Of a DNA stretch of 64,000 nucleotides, positions 7,681 through 15,325 are shown piece after piece. The DNA is from Candidatus Kapaibacterium sp. Lineage in GTDB: Bacteria > Bacteroidota > Ignavibacteria > Kapaibacteriales > UBA2268. The notes below the pieces were generated by a model. The model had not been told where the DNA came from. It was given only the letters and a program-made list of their open reading frames with translations, and did no database searches. The stretch is from positions 1 through 64,000 of the forward strand of contig CALHGZ010000009.1 of the NCBI GenBank assembly GCA_938031175.1, in the 5' to 3' direction. A program made the translations under genes and the position numbers. The stretch's first letter is position 1. Every line of letters starts with the position of its first letter.

Positions 7681-9030
7681 ATGGATAAGATTAAGACAAT
7701 TTTTGCAATAATGATTTTATTATTTTATTATTCACAAATAATTTTTGCAAGGTCAGATAGTACAAAATTATTTTTTGATCTGATTGTTCGTTATCGTTTT
7801 GAAGCCTGGAATGGGATGAATGCAAAAAATTATGGAGATAATAGTCCTGATGCCATTGGCTCATTAGATGATAAACTTATTTATCAAAGAATAATAGCCG
7901 GTCTTAGATATAAACCAACAAACGTTTTAACAATCTCAGCTCATTTATATGATGCTCGAGCTTTCGGGTGGTCATTGAGTAATAATAAGTATCCTGATTT
8001 ATTCAAAATTAAAGATAATGCACCGCAAGAATCTTTCTATATAATGAATCCACAAGAAGAATTTTTTGAAATTTATGACCTCAATGTTGAATATCAAGAA
8101 ATAATTGAAAACATTACTTTGAAGTTCGGAAGACAGAAGATTTCTTATGGTGATTATCGAGTATTCGGTCCAGGAGAATGGGGTAATACAGGGCGTTGGA
8201 CCTGGGATGCTTTTAAAATCGCATATAGACAAAAGAAAAATTTCATAGATTTATTTGTTGGAGGTACCAAAACACATAATCCTAATAAATTATCTATTCC
8301 ATTTACCGATACGGAATTTTTTGGTGGTGGTATCTATAGCCATTTTGAGATAAATGATTACTTAATTGTTGAACCATTTTATTCATTAAAAGTCCAGGGG
8401 TCCGCAGATTACATTAAAATGCAAAAAATCAATCGAAATTGGTTAGGCGTAAGAATTTTTAATGAAAATATCAATGATTTCATATATGATTTTACTTTTG
8501 TGAAACAATTCGGACGTGAAAGAGCTAAAAGAATTTTAGCATATGGTTGGGTTGGGAAAATTGGATACAAATTTGATTTCTTGCCAGCCAAACCAATATT
8601 AAGTATTCGGGAAACTTATGCAAGCGGTGGGAAAAAATCAGACGAAACAATAAAAACTTTTGAACCTGCCTTTGGTGCCAGTGATAGATACTATGGTTGG
8701 ATGAATGTTGCTTCCTGGACTAATTTAGACGATCGCGAAATAATTTTAGAGCTTTTCCCCAAAGAAAATCTTTGGATAGAAATTAAGCAGAATTGGTTCT
8801 ACATCCCTGAACCTACTGATTTTAAGTTTTTAAATGCAAGGCAAATTCAAGATGGAAAAAATCATTTAGGAGACGAATTTAATATACATGCCCGTTATCA
8901 GTTCTCCGAAAATTGGCAATTTATTGTAGCTTTTGGATATTTTTGGGCTGGCGATCTAAAGCCGATTAATAATGAATCTGTTAAAAATGCTTCTTGGTTT
9001 GCTTTTCAGGTTTTATATACTTTGAATTAG
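7681..9030 (+). CDS. Alginate-export-family outer-membrane porin
   Basis: This is a protein of 449 residues with an N-terminal signal peptide (hydrophobic residues 5-20, cleavage likely after FAR at about 23). The rest alternates like transmembrane beta strands and ends in the aromatic C-terminus [10 protein letters not shown]. The central block [25 protein letters not shown]-like (about residues 142-168) is the hallmark of the alginate_exp family (PF13372, AlgE-like 18-strand barrels). Such proteins conduct anionic polysaccharides or other solutes through the outer membrane. No alginate synthesis genes are nearby, so alginate itself is not implied. The gene stands alone between AT-rich gaps. 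Confidence 0.8.
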   Translation: [449 protein letters not shown]

Positions 9031-9131
9031 TTGTTGAATTCAAGATCGTTTAGTACAATAATTTGATTAATTATTAATTAAATGTAAATATAAAAATATT
9101 TAAAAATGGAATGAAAATATAACCTGCAATT

Positions 9132-9245
9132 ATGATGCTAATTATTAATTCGTTGCTAACATTTTCGAGTGTTACGATAAACAGAGGTTTTAAAGATCAA
9201 TTAACATTATATCTTGTTGAAAATCTCAAGGCATATCCTATATAA
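9132..9245 (+). CDS. Possible small ORF (37 codons), unrecognised
   Basis: ATG 9132 opens a 37-codon frame that begins hydrophobic (MMLIINSLLTFSSV) and ends with a polar part (GFKDQLTLYLVENLKAYPI). It ends 17 bases before the DUF169 gene. No ribosome-binding site is evident. It could be a small membrane peptide, a remnant of a larger gene, or chance; the residue composition looks more coding-like than its surroundings. Confidence 0.25.
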   Translation: MMLIINSLLTFSSVTINRGFKDQLTLYLVENLKAYPI

Positions 9246-9262
9246 TCACTTTACCGATTGAT

Positions 9263-10060
9263 ATGTTAGCTATGCCAATTATTAGAAAATCTATAACTAA
9301 AATATATAGAGAAATGATTGATATACAATATAAATCAAAGAAAATAAGGCAAATACTTAGCTTGACAACATCATTAGTGGGTATAAAGTTTTATTTCACT
9401 GAAAACTACATTCCAAAGGAAGTGCAGAGACTTAAAGGTTACCGTTATTGTCAGGCATTAATGAAAGCAAGGCACGGGATGCACGCATTAATCGATGCTG
9501 AAGGAATTGCCTGTCCTGCTGCATCAGCTGCATTTGGTTTCAAGAAATTACCAGAGGGTTTAGAAACGGGTAAGGGTTTAGTTGGTTTCGGTATTGTAAA
9601 ACAAGAACATATTGGTAGGAAAATGTTCGAAGGGATGACAATTTTACCTCGAGGAAAATTGAAAGCACTGTATCTATATCCTTTGGAAACTGCTCAAATC
9701 GAGCCAGATGTTATAGTTGTAGAAGGGGAACCAGAACAGCTTATGTGGATAGCCCTTGCTAATCTTAATGCAAAAGATGGACATCGAATTGAGAGCAATA
9801 CAGCAATTTTGCAGGCAACTTGTGTTGATGCCACAATTATACCATACATTAATCAAAAGTTAAATATGAGTATGGGCTGTTATGGCTGTCGGGATGCTTC
9901 CGATTTAGCAAGCAACGAAACCGTTCTTGGATTCCCATTTAAAGATTTTTATGAAATTGCCGAATATATTGAATTTCTCAATGAAAAAGCCATACCCAGT
10001 TCACGAAGCAAAAATGCTTTGAAAGCAATTAATCACAAAGATTTTGATAATGAAAGCTGA
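9263..10060 (+). CDS. DUF169 family protein (COG2043)
   Basis: This is a protein of 265 residues if the ATG at 9263 is used. The ATG at 9314 (MIDIQYKSKKIRQ...), preceded by AGAGAA, fits the usual family start better. The family core is visible: VGIKFY near residue 35, RYCQALMKARHG near 55-66, a Cys in GIACPAASAAFGF, CVDATI near 195, and MGCYGCRDASD near 212-222. DUF169 proteins are cytosolic and of unknown function, and their conserved cysteines suggest metal or cluster binding. After the TGA the same frame stays open for about 36 more coding-like codons (INQLINENSKLLG...), so the stop may be premature or the tail lost. Confidence 0.8.
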   Translation: MLAMPIIRKSITKIYREMIDIQYKSKKIRQILSLTTSLVGIKFYFTENYIPKEVQRLKGYRYCQALMKARHGMHALIDAEGIACPAASAAFGFKKLPEGLETGKGLVGFGIVKQEHIGRKMFEGMTILPRGKLKALYLYPLETAQIEPDVIVVEGEPEQLMWIALANLNAKDGHRIESNTAILQATCVDATIIPYINQKLNMSMGCYGCRDASDLASNETVLGFPFKDFYEIAEYIEFLNEKAIPSSRSKNALKAINHKDFDNES

Positions 10061-10374
10061 ATAAATCAATTAATAAATGAGAATTCAAAATTATTGGGAA
10101 TTAAACAAAATAATGAAAGATATGGAACCCTGATTAAATCTTTAAAAACGATATAGTAGGATTTATTGTTTTACAATTATTATAAAGCTAGATTTTAAAT
10201 TTAACTTTGGTATTAAAAGGATAAAATATTAATTGGAACATCACTCATTTATAATTTTCAAAATGCATCTTATAAAAGTTAAATTTTTTTGATTATAAAA
10301 ATTTAAAAAAATTTTCAAATTTATATATTTTATCCCGATAAGAGTTAATTTTGCAATTATTTTCTTGGAGTAAC
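10061..10374. other. Intergenic region between the DUF169 gene and the heptose kinase gene
   Basis: The first 110 bases keep a protein-like frame in phase with the upstream gene until a TAG-TAG pair. The remainder is very A+T-rich and should hold the promoter of the heptose operon. No distinct promoter or terminator motif could be singled out. Confidence 0.4.
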
Positions 10375-11367
10375 ATGAAAGAGTTAAATTATAATAGGGC
10401 ATTAGAAATATTAAACAATTGCAAAGGTAAAACGATTGTTATAATAGGTGATGTTATGCTCGATCGCTACTTCTGGGGTTCAGTATCGAGGATATCACCG
10501 GAATCACCAGTACCAATAGTTGATCTCGAAGAAGAAACTTTTCATTTGGGTGGAGCAGCCAATGTTGCAAATAATTTAATTAATTTAGGCATTCATTCTT
10601 TTTTATGTGGAGTTATTGGAGATGATAATTCTGGTAAAAAATTCAATGAAATAGCAAGACAAATTGGAATTGATATATCAGGAATATATATAGATTCATC
10701 AAGGCCTACGACAGTAAAAACACGTATTATAGGTAATAATCAACATATAGCTCGATTGGACAGGGAATTAAGAACTCCTTGCAACGACAAGTATATTGAT
10801 CATGTAATTAGTTCAATTACAAATATCCAATCACTTGCAGCAGTGATAATGCAGGATTATAATAAAGGTGCAATTACACCTGAATTAATACACGCTGTTA
10901 TTGAATTTTGTAGTCAAAAAAACCTACCAATTTTTGTTGATCCTAAATTCGATCATTTCTTTAAATATCAGGGGGTTTACTTGTTTAAACCAAACAGGAA
11001 AGAGGCTGAACAAGCATTAAACAGAAATTTGAAAACTTACGATGAAATTATCGAAGGTGGTTTAACTTTACTTGCTCGTTTGAATTGCGAAAATTTGCTT
11101 TTGACACTTGGTAAAGATGGTATGGTACTTTTTCAATCAAATGGCTCAATCTCAAATTTACCTACCCGAGCAAGGCATATAGCAGATGTTTCTGGTGCTG
11201 GTGATACTGCAATCGCCACTCTTGCAGCTGCTTATACCGGTGGAGCTAACATATTAGAAGCATCCTCATTAGCTAATTATGCTGCCGGGACAGTGTGCGA
11301 AAAACCTGGTATAGTTGCTGTAAAAATTGAAGATATTTTAGAAAGTATTTTATATAATTCGAGATAA
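10375..11367 (+). CDS. rfaE1: D-glycero-beta-D-manno-heptose-7-phosphate kinase (RfaE1/HldE kinase domain)
   Basis: This PfkB/ribokinase-family sugar kinase of 330 residues phosphorylates heptose 7-phosphate at C1 in ADP-heptose synthesis for the LPS inner core. Visible motifs are VIGDVMLDRYFWGSVSRISPESPVPIV at the N-terminus (the HldE substrate-binding segment), LGGAANVANNL near residue 57-67, DPK near residue 183, KPNRKEAE near 206 and the catalytic DVSGAGDTAIA near residue 262-272. ATG 10375 is preferred because GGAG lies 5 bases upstream; a TTG 24 bases earlier is in frame. The adenylyltransferase partner follows after a 2-base gap, so the two HldE functions are separate proteins in one operon. 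Confidence 0.94.
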   Translation: MKELNYNRALEILNNCKGKTIVIIGDVMLDRYFWGSVSRISPESPVPIVDLEEETFHLGGAANVANNLINLGIHSFLCGVIGDDNSGKKFNEIARQIGIDISGIYIDSSRPTTVKTRIIGNNQHIARLDRELRTPCNDKYIDHVISSITNIQSLAAVIMQDYNKGAITPELIHAVIEFCSQKNLPIFVDPKFDHFFKYQGVYLFKPNRKEAEQALNRNLKTYDEIIEGGLTLLARLNCENLLLTLGKDGMVLFQSNGSISNLPTRARHIADVSGAGDTAIATLAAAYTGGANILEASSLANYAAGTVCEKPGIVAVKIEDILESILYNSR

Positions 11368-11369
11368 AT

Positions 11370-11834
11370 ATGATACTTACTATTAATACATTTATTACTG
11401 AAAAAAAGAGTTTAATTTCCATTAATGATGTTTTGGTATTTACAAACGGCTGTTTTGACATACTTCATCGCGGACATATTGAATACCTTAATGAAGCAAA
11501 AAAGCTTGGAGATAAATTAATTATTGGTATTAATACTGATCTTTCTGTAAAACGGCTTAAAGGAAATAGCAGGCCTATTTTCACATTAATGGATAGAGCA
11601 TTCGCTTTGGATAATTTGAAAGCTGTTGACTTTGTTATCCCATTTAATGAGGATACTCCTCTAAAACTTATTGAAGAAATCCAGCCAAATGTTTTAGTTA
11701 AGGGTGGAGATTACAATCCCGAGGAAATAGTTGGCTATGAACAAGTTAGACAATATGGCGGTAAAGTCATAACTATACCTTTCGTTAAGGGTTATTCAAC
11801 TTCTTTGATAATAGAAAAAATTAAAAATCTATAA
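11370..11834 (+). CDS. rfaE2: D-glycero-beta-D-manno-heptose 1-phosphate adenylyltransferase (RfaE2)
   Basis: This nucleotidyltransferase of 154 residues attaches AMP to heptose 1-phosphate, giving ADP-heptose for LPS. The cytidylyltransferase-fold signatures are complete: TNGCFDILHRGH at residues 26-37, GINTDLSVKRLKG near 52-64, NVLVKGGDYNPEEIVG near 109-124 and the late GYSTSLIIEKI motif. Length is typical for the stand-alone enzyme. It directly follows the kinase gene (2-base spacing), so translation is probably coupled, and a hairpin terminator lies 20 bases after its stop. Confidence 0.95.
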   Translation: MILTINTFITEKKSLISINDVLVFTNGCFDILHRGHIEYLNEAKKLGDKLIIGINTDLSVKRLKGNSRPIFTLMDRAFALDNLKAVDFVIPFNEDTPLKLIEEIQPNVLVKGGDYNPEEIVGYEQVRQYGGKVITIPFVKGYSTSLIIEKIKNL

Positions 11835-11853
11835 GGATTAATTCGTAAAGCAA

Positions 11854-11878
11854 AAAGGGCGTGAGGCTCACGCCCTTT
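11854..11878. terminator. Bidirectional terminator between rfaE2 and the redoxin gene
   Basis: AAAGGGCGTGA and TCACGCCCTTT form an 11-bp perfect stem around a GGC loop, flanked by A-rich sequence on the left and TTTGAAAT on the right. It sits between two convergent genes and can serve both. Confidence 0.85.
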
Positions 11879-11896
11879 GAAATAATCTTGACCCAT

Positions 11897-12508
11897 TTAA
11901 TTAGCGTATTTAACACTACACCCATAAGGTTTAGTAACTTTATCTTTTATTGGTTTATTATTTAAAGCATAATTCAATGCTTCGTCAACATAGTTTCTTG
12001 CGTTTTTTATATCATCTTTGCTTGTAGTAGCTTTATCATCAATTGCTCCTGCATATATCAAAATTCCATCAGGATTAATTATTCTCATATCAGGAGTAGT
12101 TTTAGCAGCATAAGCTTTGCCAACAGTACCATCTTCGTCTATTAAATATGCGTTAGGATTTGTTTTGTAATTTTTCATTCTTTTATGAATTTCATCTATA
12201 TCGAAATGTCCTTGTTTTCCGGGTGCTGAGGAGCAAATAAGTAACCATACGACCCCTTGCTTTATATATTTATTTTGCAGTTTTTGCATATTATCGGTAT
12301 CGTAGTGCTTTTGGACAAAAGGGCAATCGAAATTAATCCATTCCAAAACAACAAATTTACCTCGAAAATCAGAAAGTGATACTGTTTCGCCTGTAGTGCT
12401 TTTTAGAGTGAAATCAGGTGCAGGTTCGTCAATCCTAATGTTTGCTAATGCTGAAAGATTTAATGTGAATAAAATTAAAATAAATGCTTTAATTGTGTGG
12501 AAAATCAT
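11897..12508 (-). CDS. Secreted AhpC/TSA-type redoxin (thioredoxin-like)
   Basis: This is a protein of 203 residues with a signal peptide (MIFHTIKAFILILFTLNLSALA). A thioredoxin-fold domain of the peroxiredoxin-like redoxin type follows: APDFTLKSTTGETVSLSDFRGK at about 29-50, FVVLEWINFDCPFVQKHY near 52-69, and a late TTPDMRIINPDG segment. A single Cys (C-P-F-V) replaces a CxxC, as in many 'thioredoxin family' redoxins with a CPFV motif. A second Cys is near the C-terminus (YGCSVKY). The likely role is periplasmic thiol or peroxide chemistry. It overlaps the preceding gene by 4 bases (ATGA), so both are co-translated. Confidence 0.85.
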   Translation of the reverse strand: MIFHTIKAFILILFTLNLSALANIRIDEPAPDFTLKSTTGETVSLSDFRGKFVVLEWINFDCPFVQKHYDTDNMQKLQNKYIKQGVVWLLICSSAPGKQGHFDIDEIHKRMKNYKTNPNAYLIDEDGTVGKAYAAKTTPDMRIINPDGILIYAGAIDDKATTSKDDIKNARNYVDEALNYALNNKPIKDKVTKPYGCSVKYAN

Positions 12509-13353
12509 TTTAACTCCTTGTAATTATTAATGATAGGTACATTGATTTCGTATGCAATTTGTTCTTTATCATCGTCTTTGACAAGCTTGATTATTCCAAA
12601 TAAATTTTCAGGTTCTTTGACTTTCAAATTACTTAATGGAATATCAACAGTGGCTTTATTTGAAGAAATAGCAAAAATCTGTTCCTCAGCTAATTCATAT
12701 ATTCCTTGTTCATAAGGAAAAAACAGAACTTTTTTTACTGAGCCATTTTTTGTTAAAATGTCCGAATTAAAAGTTAATAGAATAGAATTTTCATTTCTAA
12801 TCGCTTTTGGAGCAAGTGATTCTGTTTGAATTGGTAAAGAATTGACTGCATTTTCAATTATTTTTGCCCATTTGTTGTTAATTTTAGATTTATTTCCGAT
12901 TTTAATTACTAATGAGGCTTTGGCAGAGTCTGCTGTACAAATTTCTTTACAAGCAAGCCATTCAACATTTGCATAAATCGAAAAGTCCTTAGAATTGAAC
13001 GACTCAGGAACATAAATTTTAATTGGGACTATTATTTCATCTTCATAAATTAAACTGGCAATACCGGTTTCAATAGATAATTTTGGGACAGGGAAAAAAA
13101 CTTTCGCCGGGGGAAAACCATCGGGCAAATTTATCTTTATTTTGGTTGGGATACCAACATCACCTGGATTTGTCCAATATATATGGCATTTATTTTTCAT
13201 TTTTAATCTTATTCCAGCCCAAAATTCCGATCCTGCTATGATAGCAGTGAATTCACTTATTAACTCAGTATCGACATCAGGAGTTTTAACAACTTTAGCT
13301 GTTGTTAGTTGGATATTTGAAAAAATAAATATTATTAAAATTATTATTTTCAT
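12505..13353 (-). CDS. DsbD alpha-domain-like secreted protein without the membrane domain
   Basis: The start at 13353 gives a clean signal peptide (MKIIILIIFIFSNIQLTTAK); an upstream in-frame ATG at 13383 is less likely. The mature part (about 260 residues) matches the DsbD N-terminal, or thiol:disulfide interchange 'DsbC' domain (PF11412): WAGIRLKMKNKCHIYWTNPGDVGIPTKI-type start, YEDEIIVPIKI, and VEWLACKEICTADSA near residue 140-155. The CxxxC in that last motif corresponds to the active-site pair of the DsbD alpha domain. The eight-helix membrane domain and C-terminal thioredoxin domain are absent. The redoxin translated after it (4-base overlap) may be its partner. Confidence 0.8.
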   Translation of the reverse strand: MKIIILIIFIFSNIQLTTAKVVKTPDVDTELISEFTAIIAGSEFWAGIRLKMKNKCHIYWTNPGDVGIPTKIKINLPDGFPPAKVFFPVPKLSIETGIASLIYEDEIIVPIKIYVPESFNSKDFSIYANVEWLACKEICTADSAKASLVIKIGNKSKINNKWAKIIENAVNSLPIQTESLAPKAIRNENSILLTFNSDILTKNGSVKKVLFFPYEQGIYELAEEQIFAISSNKATVDIPLSNLKVKEPENLFGIIKLVKDDDKEQIAYEINVPIINNYKELK

Positions 13354-13383
13354 AATTTCGCCAAATATAAATACAAATTTCAA

Positions 13384-13910
13384 AGACGCTAAATTTAAAT
13401 AATAATTTTTAAGAATGATAATAATTATCGTTGAAAACTTGTGGAAAATTATATTTGCAATTTAGAATTATGATTATTAAAACTGGGAAAATAATGAAAG
13501 AAAAATTTATGTTACTGTTTGTAATGATGTTTTGGAAAAAAAATATATTTATCAAAACCAAAGATATAAGCAAGGGCGAAGACTGCGAATTCACTAACTC
13601 AAGGTATTATATAGAATTACCCCCCCCTTAAGAATCCCTATGGAATTCAATTTCCTCAAAACGCAAGAATGTATCAGATATGTATCGCCCAAATAAAAAT
13701 CATCACTTTTCAAATTTTCAATATTTTATTTTGCCTATTATTTTGTTGTACAATAAATATTTTCGCAAAATCATTCTACCCGACAGGTTTTACATAGCTT
13801 GGCAAAAAAAGCAATAAAATTAAAGACTGATGGAATTGCTTCCATCAGCCCTTCAATTGATGCTTTGCTGAGTAAACTCGGACAGAGCAAAAATAAAAAT
13901 AAGAAAAATT
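13384..13910. other. Region of broken small frames, with a C8 tract and a 9-bp hairpin
   Basis: Two short plus-strand frames begin like secreted proteins but stop quickly. One is 13494-13631 (MKEKFMLLFVMMFW...), ending at a run of eight C at 13620-13627. The other is 13669-13797 (MYQICIAQIKII..., very hydrophobic). A third frame near 13760-13940 reads as coding (KTDGIASISPSIDALLSKLG). CTGATGGAA (13827-13835) and TTCCATCAG (13840-13848) form a hairpin inside it. Together these look like the frameshifted 5' part of the gene remnant that follows. Confidence 0.4.
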
Positions 13911-14874
13911 GTGTTTTTTTATCAATTTTTCAAGTTAATAAGTAAAACAAATCAAAAAGGAAATAAAATAAAGAAGATAATTATTGAATACTGGGATATG
14001 ACATATGACAAATTTAAAGATTTCGTATATCCTTATGTGATATACTCATTTCATAATACAAACTTTAAAGCAATAATAGGTATCATTAGTGATTACTCTT
14101 TCGATAGCTCGAAGAAAGAAGTTATGTGGCATAGAACTAACTCAATTTTTGATTATGATAATAATAATAGAAAAATGTCCCCAATTACGTGGTTTTATAA
14201 TTTTAATAAATCCTCAAATAAATTTATAGCTCAACTAAATGATTCACTATTTGTATTATCAGTTAATAATTACTCTCATAAACAAATGTTTATGATTTTA
14301 AACTCGAAAAGTGATTTAATTGTTGATTCATTAGATATAAGTATCGGCGGTAAAGAATTTCTTTTCTGCTCAGATAAGGAAGGCAATTTTCTTGTCTTAG
14401 ATTTTGATAAAAAAACAATATTTCATTACAGATATAACCAAGATAAGTTAAATTTAGGAAAGACAGTTACGAACGGATTGTCTAAAATAAATTTCACTCA
14501 AATTTACGATATATTAACTCATAATGGCAATATCTTTTTTGTTTACTATGTTGGTAGTGATGAAAATCAACTCTACATTGATGAATACTCATTAAATGAA
14601 TTCGAATATAAAAGAGGATTCATTTTAAACAACGAAAAAAACTATACTACTAAAAATTTATTTTTTGATTTCAAAGATGATGGATTATTTGTATTCTCAT
14701 CAAATGAAGATGGTGAATGGATAATAGAAAATTTTCCGATTAAATCCGATAAAAGATAATCCAATTCTATTAAAGCAAGTAATTGAATATAAAGAGTTGT
14801 TCGATTCCGCAGGTATAAAAAAGAATAACGCATTATTAGAATTAATAAATGATGAATTTCATTTTTTGATATAA
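13911..14874 (+). pseudogene. Frameshifted hypothetical protein, beta-propeller-like
   Basis: The main frame (13911-14759, GTG or internal starts, 282 codons) encodes strand-rich repeats such as FVLSVNNYSHKQMFMILNS, KEFLFCSDKEGNFLVLDF and LFVFSSNEDGEWIIENF, reminiscent of a beta-propeller. No family is recognised. At 14751-14754 an AAAA run appears to carry one extra A. Dropping it lets the frame continue to TAA 14872-14874 with coding-like sequence (DNPILLKQVIEYKELFDSAG). The N-terminus is also unnatural (no signal peptide in frame), while upstream fragments in other frames supply hydrophobic starts. I read it as a decayed secreted-protein gene; homopolymer sequencing errors are an alternative. 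Confidence 0.45.
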
Positions 14875-15212
14875 TTCTAAGTTATAAATAGATTTAAAAT
14901 TGAAAAATTTATTGCTATCTATCTTTAATACAATGTTTAAGAATTATTCATTCATCTAAAGATAGTCTTTAAAGCCTATTTAAACAGAACATTATGAAAG
15001 AAATATATTTTAGAAAACAATATTGATTTTATGATAGGAATTTTGATGCAGTAGAAATAAAATTCAATAAATTTATTAATTATCGGTAAATTGGATTAAA
15101 AAAGTTTATGATATAAAAAATATTTTAATTTTAATAAGACTTTTCTTCAATGTTGATGGCAAATAAATTGGCAAGCGGAATCATATTTATAGATAGGGAA
15201 TTAAAATTTTTG
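14875..15212. other. AT-rich intergenic region
   Basis: No gene, repeat or strong hairpin was seen in these 338 bases between the decayed gene and the tRNA. Confidence 0.5.
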
Positions 15213-15286
15213 TGCTCCCTGGGGGATTCGAACCCCCGGCCCGCTGATTAAGAGTCAGCTGCTCTGGCCAGCTGAGCTAAGGGAGC
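15213..15286 (-). tRNA. tRNA-Lys (anticodon CTT)
   Basis: The minus strand folds into a full cloverleaf of 74 nt. The acceptor stem is GCTCCCT/AGGGAGC with discriminator A. T8-A9 is followed by a D arm with GCTC...GAGC. The anticodon stem GCTGA/TCAGC holds loop CTCTTAA, giving anticodon CTT (lysine, codon AAG). The T arm is CGGGGGTTCGAATCCCCC. CCA is not encoded. Confidence 0.95.
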
Positions 15287-15325
15287 ATTCAAAATTAATA
15301 ATTATCGTTGAATGTTCCAAATTTA

